A stretch of 64,000 nt of DNA. Origin: Saposhnikovia divaricata (Eukaryota; Streptophyta; Magnoliopsida; Apiales; Apiaceae). The stretch covers positions 62,793,001 to 62,857,000 of the forward strand of contig CM071596.1 of NCBI GenBank assembly GCA_036435485.1, written 5' to 3'. Made by a program: the position numbers and the translations under genes. The notes under the pieces are model-generated. The model ran no database searches and was not told where the DNA came from. It was given only the letters and a program-made list of their open reading frames with translations. The stretch's first letter is position 1, and the number at the start of each line of letters is the position of its first letter. This document shows positions 23,701-36,056 of this stretch, in pieces.

Positions 23701-26248
23701 ATAGTTAAGAAAATATTATATGCAAATGATTAAAAATAACATAAATCTAATTTTAATATTAAGTTTCAAACTCTAGTATGGAATAATAGATAATAGCTAC
23801 AGTACTATAGTAATATATAATAATATCATAAATGTAATATCATTTATAACCAGATTTAAGTGGGGGTAAGATAAGTTTATAAAATTACTCACCAAAGCTT
23901 TCATAGAGTTCCTAACCTCAGATACAATGTTGCCAGATTGTTCACCAATTTTGATCTTTTTACCCTGCTGAGATGATTGCCTGATATCTTCACCAGTGCC
24001 CAATGATCTTTTATTTAACATCTGATTTGAAGTACCTGAAAATTCATTGCCATCTTTTAATTTGCTACCATGGTTCTTAGCAGGGACCACTCCTGCCTTC
24101 AATACATCACCCTTCTCTGCTACGGCCTCACCATTTGTAACTCTTGATGGGGACTTGTGTAAAGCCTTTTTTACATTCGCAGATTTCTTTTTTACAATAA
24201 TATCAGAAGAGTTTGACTGTTTCTGGACCATCATATCTTCGCAATTCACAGATGGTAGAGCCATTACAAGACTAGGATTTGTAAATTCTTTCACTGGTAA
24301 GGTCAAAGACCTTCCTGCAGCTTTCTTTCTTACTTTTAACTGTTTACTTTGAGCAACTCCCTCGTTGCTTTCTCCAGGCCCTTCTGCCAAATCTTTCCTT
24401 CTCCGCTTCTTTTGTTGTTGGTGTGGAGATGATGCGGTTGGCTCATTTCTAATGGAGAAGAAAAGGGAATTTAGGAAAGGAAAAGCAATTAATTAATAGA
24501 GAGAGCACTAATCTGAAGAAGAGTGAAAACCAGGAATTAAAGAGACAAGATTTATAAAGAGAAACATCAAGTAGTAGGACCAGTAAATTCCTAACACAAT
24601 ATTAATACATAACCATATCCAACACAATCAGTCAGTCAGCTATCATGCTACAACTAATATAAATACTATTGTAATTTGACTCGAACGATGAAGGTATGGG
24701 TGACAAAGTTCTGCAATCCTTAAAATTCACGAGTTCCAATAAGATATGGTAAGGCTCTATGTTACATAAACTCCTCACATGATCCTATAGCACCCATGTC
24801 AGACAATTAACACCAGGACAGGTACCGAGCATGAGACACTTCAGTCATGTATACATATGCTTATCAAGCAATATAATATAATTCTTGTATTCATAATGAA
24901 CATTTAATAGAGCACATACAACTTTTTTTAGTTAGAAATCACTGGCCTTTGGATCATGTATAATTGCATATATCATATTTACGAATATGCTCCCCTAGCT
25001 CAAAGATCTATATAGTTGAGCACCAAGGTCGTGGTGTCAAGTGCCAACATGTATGCATTTATAAAGTTTTCAAAATTGACATGCAAAGATGCTCTGACAT
25101 AAGGACCATAACTCCATTTATTAAGGTCCACGAATATCATGCTCATTCAAAAAGATTCTGCAAAAAACTTGTTCAACATGTTTTTTCTATTTATTTACAT
25201 TTAACAAATATACGCATGAGATATATAACAACAATATAAAGGGGCTACTTTTAAATGAGTTGTAAAATAAATGCAGTAAGTAAATCTGAGAAACTAACAT
25301 GCGCTCCAATTTTCCACGGTTAACAAAAAAACCATCATGCTTTATTGCAGAGTTATCAACCTGAAAATACTCATCCTGCATTATTAGAAGGGAGGAAAAA
25401 AGGTATTAGAGTTTATGGCCACACATTATAATATAATGTTAAAAAATTGCAAAACAATGCTGGCAACAACTGTTCATAGTTTAAGAAATATTGTCTGTAT
25501 TACAAAATGATGAAATGTAAAGATAAGATTGGGGGGGGGGAGAACGAAATAAGTAAATCTTGGTGAACTGAAAGGTACTGCTCATTCTACCCAAAACGAT
25601 TAGCTGATGCTGGTCAGTTACAACTATTAAATAGAGGACGCATGAAAGATTGCCAATACTACTAACCAGTTCAGCATCGTCAATAAAAGAATCTTCAGTG
25701 TCATATTCATCATCATCGGGAACATTATTAAGATCTTCCTCGTCACTACTATTCTTCCCCTGAAAAGTTAGCAATGTCAACATATAACGTTTAAGGGTAT
25801 AACATGAAAGAAAGAGTTTGCCCGGATACTATGCTCACAGGAATCATCAATATTTATCTGCTCATTGGATATACAAATAATAGCATATAAAATAAAGATA
25901 TAACAACAAATACCATACCATGTATAACCGTTCAATTTTCTCAATTACAGCACTAAAACGACTTGCAGGAGGTGCATCCTTGGCATCATCTTCAGGAGGC
26001 TCTCCCTAGAAAACCAAACATAATTTTCAAAAAAAACTATTTGCAGTATCTTAAACACATGCTTCTTCGAAACAAATTAAAATTAAAAAAAAAAAAAGTA
26101 ATCATCATTATAGCTAGCAGTGTAATCTCGAAATTTCGAATTAAATGTTAAACAATCCCAAATGCAAAGAATTTCATTCGCATCTTGAAATTTCGAATTA
26201 AATGTTAAACATATTGCAATGCAAAGAATTTCATTCGCAAAAGAATCT

Positions 26249-26306
<58 letters not shown>

Positions 26307-26756
26307 TCTCTCCCTCCCAGACACACACACACACACACATACACACATGTATAGATACTGGTATAATGCAACAAGTCAGGCTTATCAAACAATAAAACAC
26401 TGCAAAAGATGAAACATTTAAACCTAACGAATTACACGAGCTTAAGTTCATCCAATCAAACAAATAATATTCCACAAAAAATCACAATTCAATTCAATAA
26501 ACAAAATAAAAAAGAACAATTCAATCACCGGAGCAACGGAATCAGGCTTCTCAACCGACGGCACCTCCGGCGCCGGAGATTTCGCCTTGGCCGACTTATT
26601 CGCCTCTTTAGCAGCTCTCTTAGCGTCCTTCACAAGCTTCTTCCACGACACGATCGTCGTCTCCCCCGGCCTCAACTCCACTTCGAATCTCTGCCGACCG
26701 CCGGCGGTCAAATACGCCGGCGGAGCTCTCGCCGACGAAACGCCATCGTCACTCAT
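17739..26756 (-). CDS. UBN: Ubinuclein-like protein (HPC2/UBN histone chaperone subunit)
   Basis: Ubinucleins are nuclear subunits of the HIRA complex, which deposits histone H3.3 independently of replication. Thirteen exons join in phase: 26529-26756, 25919-26005, 25667-25759, 25299-25375, 23893-24448, 21683-21782, 21473-21582, 21198-21284, 19969-20094, 19658-19795, 19524-19571, 19103-19204, 17739-18206. Together they encode 739 residues, as expected for plant UBN1/UBN2. The Hpc2-related domain spans about residues 94-164: FSAVIEKIERLYM, the acidic DDDEYDTEDSFIDDAEL, then DEYFQVDN and HDGFFVNRGKLERINEP. A Lys/Ser-rich low-complexity linker follows (163-347, one 556-nt exon). The conserved ubinuclein middle region (about 360-584) includes KLAKIARLA, LMSIVGHMIQLRTLKRNLK and LAELWPKGCMDNNGIKHAI. 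The C-terminal 155 residues are basic and disordered with KKKSKRK-type nuclear signals. No stop, frameshift or lost splice site was found. UBN1 and UBN2 cannot be told apart here. Confidence 0.93.
21122..21148. other. Perfect GC-alternating palindrome in UBN intron 8
   Basis: Arms TTGTGCGCGCGC and GCGCGCGCACAA are exact reverse complements around ATG. The alternating purine-pyrimidine GC run is the kind of sequence that can adopt Z-DNA or a cruciform. It stands out strongly in an AT-rich intron. Confidence 0.9.
21783..23892. other. UBN intron 5 (2.1 kb), repeat-like interior
   Basis: This is the longest intron of the gene. From about 22900 it is extremely AT-rich with recurring strings such as ATAGTTATGAAATTATAAAT and ATAATATTA. 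The stretch 22690-22880 is more GC-rich (GAGATGGCGAAATCTAATAA). It is probably an old TE insertion, but no termini were found. Confidence 0.4.
26251..26345. repeat. (CT)n and (AC)n compound microsatellite in UBN intron 1
   Basis: About 25 CT dinucleotides are followed by imperfect CCCTCTCT and a run of AC. The minus-strand ORF spanning it is a repeat artefact. Confidence 0.95.
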
Positions 26757-26770
26757 CTCAATTAAAAAGG

Positions 26771-26779
26771 CTAGGGTTT
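26771..26779 (-). promoter_or_regulatory. telo-box-like motif in the UBN leader
   Basis: AAACCCTAG on the minus strand lies about 15 bases upstream of the ATG, at the place where AAACCCTA telo-boxes are common in plant housekeeping genes. There is no convincing TATA box; (TG)n/(TA)n repeats occupy 26806-26851. Confidence 0.4.
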
Positions 26780-26869
26780 TAAAAACTAATAGAGATTAGG
26801 GGAGATTATATATGTGTGTGTGAATGTGTATGTATATGTGTGTGTATATATTGTCAGAGATGCGCGGGA

Positions 26870-27110
26870 TAGTGAAAATATGTAACCGCTCTAAAAAGCA
26901 AGCAGCGTAGTCGTGTTGCCTTTTCTCGCTTTTTTTTGTTTTGGGCTTTATTTGAATGAGTGTTGTAATGGGTACATGTAAAATTTAAATCCGTCCTCGG
27001 CCCGTTTATGTAAGTTTTTATTAGTCAGGGCCCGTTTATTATAATTAAATTATTTTAAAGCCTGTAAAAGATTTAAATAGAGTAAGATGATCCGTTAAAA
27101 TATTTTTACG
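26870..27110. other. Intergenic, upstream of UBN
   Basis: Two phrases, GCCCGTTTATG and GCCCGTTTATT, repeat at about 27001 and 27031. No gene is visible. Confidence 0.4.
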
Positions 27111-27114
27111 AGTA

Positions 27115-27792
27115 AAGTACACTTGTGTATTTACACTTTACTCAAAATATCACTTGCAATATTTTTGTTTAAAATCGAGCATTTGAAATATATATTAATA
27201 TTTGTATTTTATTACATTTTGTTGCATTCCGTTAACTTAAATTAAGTTTGTTAGTAAATTAAGGAGTTTAGTGCACTTTGTGTACTCACACTTTACTCTA
27301 AAATACATTTTATGTACTCGCACTTTATCTAAAGTTTAAACTAAAATATTGTAAGCGGTGTCTTGAGTAAAGTGCAAGTATATACACAAAATGCACTATA
27401 CTTCCTAACTTACTAACGGAATTAATTTAAGGGGGTGTTTGAGGAAACTTATTTTTCAGAATAAGTCAACTTATTTTAAGTTTAAAGTTAAGATTCCTAA
27501 CTTTCCAACTTATTTTTGCAACTTATTGAATCTCAAACATACATTAAATACTTGTATAAAAAAAATTATCAAAATATAAATTTTTTACCCGAAAATAAGT
27601 TCATAAGTCCCTATATTAAGGTGAGCCAAACAGGCCATAAGTTAACTTACTACTAATGGAATTAACCTAAGTTAACCGAATGCAACAAAGTTTAATAAAA
27701 TTTAAATACAAGTGCTTGATTTTGAACTAGAATATTGTAATTGATGTCTTTAATAAAATGCGAGTACACAAAATACATTTTACGTTATTTTT
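27115..27792. mobile_element. Fold-back MITE split by an inner MITE
   Basis: The left arm (about 27117-27250) and right arm (about 27656-27790) are inverted repeats sharing TTTGTTGCATTCSGTTAACTTA and TTGYAATATT. A second inverted pair lies inside (about 27253-27320 and 27360-27420, with GTGYACTTTGTGTACTC-like arms). An hAT-like MITE interrupts the right side. Confidence 0.7.
27428..27642. mobile_element. hAT-like MITE nested in the fold-back element
   Basis: It starts GGGGGTGTTTGAGGAAACTT and, on the other strand, GGCCTGTTTGGCTCACC. The interior is rich in AACTTATTTT and AATAAGTT. Related termini occur at 3775-3846 and 39876-40035. Confidence 0.55.
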
Positions 27793-28152
27793 ACAAGAAA
27801 ATGACCCAATTGTAGAACTTAGCACTTGTATGATTATACTATTTTTTTACATTTTTTTTTTGACGAAATGCATAGAATTATTTGCTTTCCGTCAATTCAA
27901 TAAGAACAAACGTTAATTTTATTTGTAACTAAAGTAATATTCAGGAACAAAAGAATAAAAATGAAAAATATAGGAAGACATAGTCTTTAATTATTGTATA
28001 AGTTAGTTAATTTATTGAGTATGATCATATAAATTGGAAGTTTTGTTGGTCAGACATGTGTATGTGCATGTCTTATATGTTAATGTATGTATAAATCTTT
28101 ATTATCCAATTATTTTGTTTGAAGTTGTAATTGAGAATTTAGAACTTAAAAT

Positions 28153-28262
28153 TGAGTAATGTTAGGTATCCCAAATTGGTACCCAAAAAATGCTTCCAAT
28201 GATGTGTAATGGATGAGTTGGTTGTATGGAAGAATTTAATTGGTGAGATGGATATGACCTCG
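28153..28262. mobile_element. Left part of the MITE hosting LTR element 1
   Basis: GAGTAATGTTAGGTATCCC followed by AAATTGGTACCC is an inverted match of the sequence at about 38720-38755. The two fragments are the ends of one MITE that the LTR element split. The last five bases, CCTCG, are the target duplication. Confidence 0.65.
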
Positions 28263-29243
28263 TGATAAGTGCATATTTTATTTACCTATTTATTGCTTGA
28301 ACTCGTGTTTTAATAATTTATTTTGTTGCATTTTAGGTAAATCGTAAATAAATAAAGAAATGACAAAATAAATAAATAAAGTGCAAGGAAGGGAAAAAGG
28401 AGGAAGAAAAAGGACCAAAAATGAAAGAAGGAAAAGAATTAGGAGCTTGGAGCAAAAGGAATATTTCAAGACAAGTGGAAGGTGGAGATCATCCCAACAC
28501 ATTAGAAAAGTGTATGACCAAGATCAACTCTTCAAAGCTTAAGGGGGAAGGAAACAAATAGATGGCTAGGATTTCACCACCACACAACCCAAATGTATGG
28601 TGTGGATTTACCCAACACCCCCTTAACCCTAATTCTTATCCTATAAATACCCCCTCACCCCCCCCCCCCCCCTTGTATTTAGTAACTTAGATTTTAGGGT
28701 AGTTTTAATTTCTTGTATTTTTCTTAGTTTCAAATCTTGTAAACACTCCTATTATAATTAATGCAATTTTTATTTTCTTTACTTCTTGTCTTGCTCTTTC
28801 GTTATTGTTGCCTTGTTTCGTTATTTTCGTAAATCCAAGTAGTGGACAAAGTAGCGAAAGCTAACCACTGTGGGTTGAAAGTAACGAAATTTCATTTTCT
28901 TGCTCGTAGTTTAATTCGTAATTTTGCCCCTTTAAAAATCTCAATTTTATTGTGGGCCCTTTAATTTTAAATCATCGTTTCAATTTAATTTTAATTTCGT
29001 AGTTAAACTTCGTTATTTGCATGTTTAATTTTCAAATATAAAAAAAAACAAAAAAAAGTTACTCGTTTTTTATTTTTAAAATTCGAAGCCTTTTTTTTAA
29101 TCCCCTGTTTTGTTTCTTCTGTCTTTTCGAAAAAAAAAGAATATAGTACCCAGTTCAATTTCTAAACAAAATACAACACCCAAACTCGTCTTTTACTCTT
29201 GTCCTACTTCGATTATACAAACTCGTCCCTATGTTTTTCAAGA

Positions 29244-29298
<55 letters not shown>

Positions 29299-30300
29299 TT
29301 TCCCCACAAAACCCTTTTCCCCTATTTCATTTTTAAAACCCTCGTGTTCCTCTGCAATCAAACAATTAGTTTAACCAAGTCGATGTTTAATTCGAGTTTT
29401 GAGATGAGTCGTGTATTGTTTAGTAGTTCAGTTTTGAATGTGTTATATTTCTGAATGTGTTTGTACGGTTTCTTGATTGTTTTCCCTGCCCAGTAGTCGT
29501 GTAATTGCGAGTTTCGTTATGAAGATTGAGAAGTCGTTGGATTGATTGCTGGTTCCGTTTCCTGCGTGCTGAGTTCCATTTTGTGTGGTTGATTTAGTTC
29601 GTGTTTTGTAAGTTAAAAAGCGAGTCTGTTCCGAGTTCTGATCGAGTCTGATTGTTGTAAATCGCTTGGTGTCTGAGTTCACCTGTATGGTTATGCTTCG
29701 TAACACTAGTTCACTCATTTTGTGCTGAGTTTGTAACGTTTTTCTTGAAGTCGTTTTGTGCTGTTTTTGTTTTGTTCTGTTTATGGAGTTACATTATTCT
29801 GGTTGCTAAAGTCTGTTTTTGTTTTTGTGTTTTTAAGAATTGGATTAAGTCGACTCAACAAGTTTTTGAGTCGCTGTTTGTTTTGATTTACAGTTTTATT
29901 CACAGAATTGGTGCCGAGTTTCGATTGCAGGTTACTAGATGCTGTGCAGTTTGTTGTTTTAACTGAATTAGAGTCTTGTAATTTATTTTTTATTTTTTAT
30001 TTTTTTCCTTTTCTAGTTTTAATTTGAATCTAAATTGATTTAGAGTAATTTAAAATCTAGTTTTAATTCGAATTTAGAACTTTAGAATAATTTAGTTTTA
30101 GAATAACGTAGAATTTTTAAAATTAGGAATTAATTATTTTAAAACCGAATTTTCCAAAACCAAACTTGTTCTAATTTGATTAAATTAAAAATTAAGTTTG
30201 CGAATAAAATTAGTCCCTGTGGAACGAATCAATTAAAAATTACAACGAAATGAATTGTGCGCTTGCGATTCAAATTTAAATCTTTATTTTTAGCACAAGA
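28263..30300 (+). repeat. 5' LTR of element 1
   Basis: It starts TGATAAG and ends AGCACAAGA, where the right copy has AGCACAACA. It contains a CT dinucleotide run at 29248-29294 and a poly-C run at 28657-28672. A 10-base repeat unit near the start (TTTGCATATT) is present only in the right copy. Confidence 0.9.
28642..28649 (+). promoter_or_regulatory. TATA box of the element 1 LTR
   Basis: CCTATAAATACCCCC fits a strong plant TATA box. The same motif lies at 37021-37028 in the right LTR. Confidence 0.6.
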
Positions 30301-30306
30301 AGTTTT

Positions 30307-30324
30307 TGGCGCCGCTGCCGGGGA
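30307..30324 (+). other. Primer binding site (tRNA-Asp type)
   Basis: TGGCGCCGCTGCCGGGGA, six bases after the LTR, is complementary to the 3' end of plant tRNA-Asp apart from one base. Athila and related gypsy elements use this primer. Element 2 has the identical PBS. Confidence 0.85.
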
Positions 30325-31283
30325 CTAATTATTTTTCGCACCTTAGTTTTTGATTTTTCGGATTAGCTCTCTTCTCACCCTTTTTCTTGTTTGCATTTTT
30401 TTAAAGGAATTTGGAGGAAAATTCGGGAAACTTGGATTAAAGCGGAAGAAATTTTCTCGGAATTTTGGAAGCTTTGCTTAGGTAAACCGTATCTCTCTCC
30501 TCTTTCGTTTTTTAATTTATTTAGAAAATCACAAAAAAATAAAAAAATCACAAAAAAAAATTAAAAATTAAAAATCCAAAAAAATTAGTTGTAAATACAT
30601 AATTGTTGCATCATGCATTTAATCACTTAGGGCACATCATCTAGATTTTTATTTTCTTGTTTTTAATTTTTCGTACCCTATAAATTGTGGTGATCGCTGG
30701 AGGACCCCAAGGTACGTTAAATTCTTTCTTTTCTTTAGTTAGAACACGTAGTTTAAAGCATCCATAAATTTTTATAGTTTTATACCTCTTTGTTTGTTGC
30801 ATCATTTTGTAAATAAACATTAAGGGCAAAACCACTACAAGATAAGGGAAGAGATTTCATCACTCTTTCCTTAGCCCAAAAACCATTAATCCCTCATTTT
30901 GCATACCTAGCCTTTAATAAAATTAATTAGACGTTTGCCCCTAGGAATTTCGCGCTCAATTAGGAAGGTGCTTAAAAAACGAAGTAATCTTTAATTATTC
31001 CTACTTTTTGGTGTCTAGGAAAGCGAAAGCTGACCTGGCCAATTAAGGTTTTGGTGTCTAGGCTGGTGTTTAGCCTCTTGGCAATGCTTGCACCTACCTG
31101 GCCAAGCCGGTTCGAATAAATATTGATTTACCTAGTTTTTGGTAGCCCTTACAGTTAGGAGCGAGGTCTAGTTATTTTATTAGGGAACCCTAGGTTTAGA
31201 ATTTTTCTTTTAATTTTACACCCTTTCTTTTTGTGTGTTTTAATTTATCGCACTTACTTGCTACGTGTTTCCTTTTGTGGTTT

Positions 31284-33061
31284 ATGCGAACTACGTGGCG
31301 TAGGGATAATTCTTCTAGACTAGTGAGATCTTTCGAGACTTCTTCATCGTCTAATTCCGAGTCTTTAGATTATTCCGAACCCGTAGTAAACATGGCCATG
31401 TCTCTTAGGGACCGTTGCTATCCCACTCGTTCCGCCCAACCTTCGTGTATCACCCTTCCTCCCGTTAATGGTAATAATTTCGAAATTAAAGCTCACCACA
31501 TCAGTATGTTACCTAAATTTAACGGGAGCGAGGGTGAGGACCCGTATCTCTTTCTTCATGAATTTGAGGAAGTTTGTGCCTTACAAAAGCTCCAACAATT
31601 AACCGAGGACTCGATTAGTCTTAGACTCATTAATTTTGCGCTTAAAGAAAATGCTAAGAAATGGTTGTATAGCCTACCGGTTAATTCTATTTCCATGTGG
31701 GAGGGATTTGTGGTAATTTTTCTTAAAAAATATTTTCCAAACCATAAGACTACAAGAATTACAAACGAGATAAATCAATTTCATCAAAAGGAAAATGAGT
31801 CTTTTTGGAAATATTTTGATCGTTTCAAAAATCTTTTATCACAATGCCCCCACCACGGAATAGAAAAATGGAGGCTTTGTAATATCGTTTATGAGGCCTT
31901 AGATGGACCAACAACCGCATCGTTGGAATCTATGTGCCAAGGAAAATTCATGGAGAAAGATGAAGACGAGGGTTGGAAATTTTTCGAAGAATTAGCCGAG
32001 AAGACCATGTTGTGGGAGTCTACTAGGGAACCTAACAAGTCTAATGAGTCGTCTAGTCCATCTAAGGGTTTGCATTCGTTTGGGAGTTCGATTGCAACCG
32101 ATGCCAAATTAGCCACTCTAACTAGGAGACTCGAAGCCCTAGAAACTAGTAAGGCCCCCTCAAATGTGTCTATGTGCCCTAATTTCAATCAAGGTTTTTC
32201 GGACTATCCCGCTTTTGATCAAGTTAATGCGGTGTCTCAACCACCCACTAGGAACGATCCGTTTGCTCCTACTTACAATCCCGGGTGGAGGAATCACCCG
32301 AATTTCTCGTGGAACCAAGGGCCAAATTACCAAAATCCGCCTTCTTTTCAACCTTCTTTTCAAAATACTCCATCTTTTCAAAGGCCTAATCAAAATTCTT
32401 TCTCGACTCCAAATCAAGGTCCCTTTCCAAACCCTACTCAAAATCTCGGTCCTTATCCAACTCAACCTTCTTATCCAAATCAAGCACCCGCCCACCCACC
32501 CGGCTTTCATGAGTCGGATAAGAGACTTAATTCTTTGGAAAAGACTCTTGATGCGCTTTTAAAATCAACGACTAATTTGGCTCAATCTCAACAAACTTTC
32601 ATGCAAACCATGACTCAAGATAGGCAACTTTTGAATGCTAGTACTCAAGCCTTATCTAAGTTAGAGGTTCAAGTGAGTCAATTAGCCAACGCCATGTGTG
32701 AGCGAGCGAAGAATAAGTTCCCGAGTCAACCAGAGGTCAACCCTAAATTCCCTCTCAACCAAAGACCTCACGAAAATGTTAATGCTATCATCTCTCTTAG
32801 GTCGGGAAACCAAGTTAATAATCAAGTAGGTGTCGAGTCTTCCAAGGAAGAAGAAGAAGAAGAAGAAGAAGAAGAGTCAAATGTTGAACCGAACCCTACA
32901 CTTGATCATTCAAACCTTACTCCAACTTCCGAACCTCTCGAGTCATCTATTCTCACACCTTCACCAATCGAACCTTCATCATCGAAATCCACTCCCGAGT
33001 CATCAAATTCTTCTATTAAATCATCCTCACCACCTAACAAATCTTCGAATATTGTTCCACT
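31284..33061 (+). CDS. gag: gag polyprotein region of element 1
   Basis: The frame opens upstream at 31233, but the methionine at 31284 is the better start. Residues about 75-260 are the retrotransposon gag capsid fold, with FNGSEGEDPYLFLHEFEEVC, WLYSLPVNSISMWEGF and KKYFP. A Pro/Asn/Gln-rich spacer follows, containing NPGWRNHPNFSW, as in Athila gag. No CCHC knuckle is present, unlike element 2. A GAA run at 32845-32874 encodes a Glu tract. The frame is lost near 33061 by a one-base shift into the protease frame; beyond it the original frame runs only to a stop at 33203. Confidence 0.85.
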
Positions 33062-33907
33062 TCTCTTCCCGATGTGTCTAACGAACGAGTCTTTAAGCCT
33101 AAAGCTCCTTATCCTCAACGACTCATCCCAAACAAACAATCACCTCAAATCGAAAAGATTTTGGAAGTTTTCAAACAAGTCGAGATCAACATTCCTCTTT
33201 TAGATGCCATTCAACAAATTCCCTCTTATGCTAAGTGTCTAAAAGATTTGTGTACTCATAAACGTTCCACTCATGTCCCTAAGAAAGCCTTTTTGACTTA
33301 TCATGTTAGTTCAATTCTTTCAAATCAAATTCCCGTGAAATATAAGGACCCCGGTTGTCCTACAATTTCATGTGTCATAGGCAATACCTTTGTGGACAAG
33401 GCGTTACTTGACTTAGGCGCTAGTGTGAACTTGCTTCCATTTTCGGTCTACCAAGCCCTAGGTTTAGGCGAACTTCAAAAGACGAACATGACAATTCAAT
33501 TAGCCGATCGTTCTGTCAAAATGCCTAAGGGAATAATTGAGGATGTACTAATTAAGGTTGGTGAATTTATCTTTCCGGTTGACTTTGTTGTCCTCGAGAC
33601 TCAACCCGTCACGAATCCTAAGAACCAAATCCCGATCATTCTTGGACGACCTTTTCTTGCTACATCCAATGCCTTGATTAATTGTAGGGATGGTTCGATG
33701 AAACTCACTTTTGGTAATATGACAATTAACCTTAACATATTTAATGTCGGAAAAGAACCCAATGAGCTTTACGAGAAAACAATAGCGGTTAATCTTGTTG
33801 ATAACATGTTAATTGGTCAAACCTTGAGGATAGTGAGATTGAGTCTCTTCTCAATGAGGATTTCAAAGTCAACCATGAGTGTAACCGAGAGTATGTTGAT
33901 TCATTAA
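33062..33907 (+). pseudogene. pro: Aspartic protease region of element 1 (frameshifted)
   Basis: The new frame continues the polyprotein: IPLLDAIQQIPSYAKCLKDL is the Athila signature before the protease. The catalytic motif is LLDLGASVNLLP (D-L-G), and IPIILGRPFLAT is the flap/second conserved block. A second one-base shift near 33800-33822 moves the true frame to the next ORF, so the tail of this frame to 33907 is spurious. No slippery heptamer is seen at either shift, so these read as mutations. Confidence 0.8.
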
Positions 33908-34449
33908 GAGATATTACCTCGGAGGAGATGTTGAGGGAGTTGGACGACATTTGTTCCCCGTGGGAGATACCACCCGAGGATGTTCGTGTTGAGGCCATTG
34001 TTAAAAATCCCGTTGGTGAACCACCTACATTCGGTGAGTTCTTAGGGGATTTGTTAGAAATTCGTTCCAAGTATGAGATTCCACCCGAGGTTGTTAGTAG
34101 TGAGCCCGTTCTTAACACTTCCGTTCTTAAGAGTCCCGTGGGTACACCACCCGCATTTGCCTTAACTCTTTATCTTCCCGAATTTGATCAACAGCCGTTA
34201 GGGAAAGAGGAACCCTTGTCTCATGTTATTCCTAGTGATTCGAACCCTAACCAGACTTTCATTATCTCTAATTTGCTTAAACAAAATAAAGAAGCCTTAA
34301 GTTGGTTTAGGGAGAACATTAGTGACAATTGCTCTTTAGGGTTGAATGATTCAATGTTAATTGAGAAAATCTTTGTTCATAAAAATTTTCATAAATTCCT
34401 TGATATTTTCTCAAAGTTACACCCTAATTTTCCTACCGGCATCGGCTAA
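33823..34449 (+). pseudogene. Post-protease linker of element 1, polyprotein end
   Basis: This third frame resumes with LEDSEIESLLNED and has a twice-repeated theme of PPEDV/PPEVV and KNPVGEPP/KSPVGTPP. It then gives NLLKQNKEALSWFRENI, which resembles the segment just before reverse transcriptase in Athila pol. The frame ends in a stop at 34447-34449 without entering the RT fingers. Reverse transcriptase, RNase H and integrase (about 3 kb in element 2) are absent. Confidence 0.7.
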
Positions 34450-34484
34450 TTCGGTTTTACTCTTGTGCCTCCCCTTGTGTAAGA

Positions 34485-36002
34485 TAGGTATGGGGGAGGA
34501 TTTGTGTGTGTGTGTGTGTTGTTTTCTTTCGTAATTTTTAGAAATTTTCAGTCTCTGTCATCCCTTATCAGGTATTTCCTCACCTTTCTCATTTCTCTTT
34601 TCTTTTGCATTTGCATACATTGAGGACAATGCATGATTTAGGTATGGGGGGGGGGGGTTTAGTGTAAATAGTAAAAATTGAAAATCCAAAAAATTAAAAA
34701 ATGAAAAAAAATCAAAAAGAGTTCTTTTCGTATTCTAGTCTTGTTAATTGGTTGCTAGTTGCTTGATGCACCCTTGCATGCTATGATAATCTTATGATCC
34801 ATTAACTTTTGTTTGAGAAGTGATTTGCTAAAGTTCTTGTTCACACACTTACACTAGCAAGGTGAAGCTAGTAGACTTATTTGAATTGTGCATGAAATTA
34901 GAAGGTCATGATTAGGTGTAAGATGATTTGGTCTTAATGCTTTGAGTACAAGTAGGTGCATTGAGGATACCATTTCTTGAGATTGATTATGTTTTACCAC
35001 ACCAAGTGAGTTTTGAGCCTATATGCACATCTTTTTCATTTATATTCTTTTGCTTGAGTGTCCACTTGTCATTTGCATCGCTAGCACTTGTTTGACTTCC
35101 TACTTGAAACGCATGACATTGATTGATGATAAAATGATAAAGGCATTTAGGAATAACCTATATTTCCAAAAATATCCACACCATGCTTATGTGATCAATT
35201 AGTTAACCCTTTGAGCTTAATCTTATTCTTTCGGTGACACACCACATTACTCGCCTAAGACCTTCTTCTTGTTTAACCTTACGTATTCTTGATCCCATTT
35301 TGTCAAAGGCTAGTAGAAACTTGAGGGAGCAATAAGGTGTGTGAAATAGGGTTTACTTTTGTTCATAACTTTTAAGGAAATATTTGTTGTTACCTTGATA
35401 GTCGATTTTCACATTTAAATCTAAGTGAGAATTATTGTTACATTTATCTTAGCTCTCATAAAAAAAATAAAGAAAAAAAAATAAAGAAAAAGAAAAAAAT
35501 AAAGAAAAAAAAATAAAGAAAAAGAAAAGAAAAAGAAAAGAAAAAAAATGAAAAAAATGAAAAAATATTCATATGAGAGCATATTTATGTTTTTTGTAAT
35601 CCTCCTTCATTCGACTAGTCAAGTCTTTTTGTTGAAAAATGAAAATAAATTGTGTGGGGAGGAAGTTTGGTGTTGTGCATGGGTAAATAAGAAAATTCAC
35701 GAAGTACCAAAAAACAGATACCAAAACTTGATTGCGATTGATGCTTTTAGGTGTTTATAAAAGGTAATATCTCCAACTAAAAGTAATTGTGAAAAAGGCA
35801 ATATGTGTTTATAAAAGGTAATATCTTCAATTTAAAGTAAATGTGAAAAAGTTAATCGACTAATTACCATTAATTATATTATGTTATTATTATTTTAGGT
35901 GTTTTAATAGTATAGATATCGTATATATTTTTTTATAATGAAGGGTAAATAAGTAAATTCACTAAGTACCAAAAAACAGGTACCAAAACTTTTAATGTTT
36001 CG

Positions 36003-36056
<54 letters not shown>

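Noticed and set aside
26083..26475. 130-codon minus-strand ORF across the CT/AC microsatellite
   Set aside because: It consists of Glu-Arg repeats produced by the microsatellite and lies within intron 1 of the ubinuclein gene.
28290..28502. Minus-strand ORF in both LTRs of element 1 as a possible LTR-encoded peptide
   Set aside because: Present twice only because LTRs are duplicates; leucine-rich by composition, with no family signature.
33040..33070. Programmed frameshift between gag and protease in element 1
   Set aside because: No slippery heptamer or downstream structure is evident, a second shift occurs near 33810, and element 2 of the same lineage has gag-pol in one frame. Mutation is simpler.
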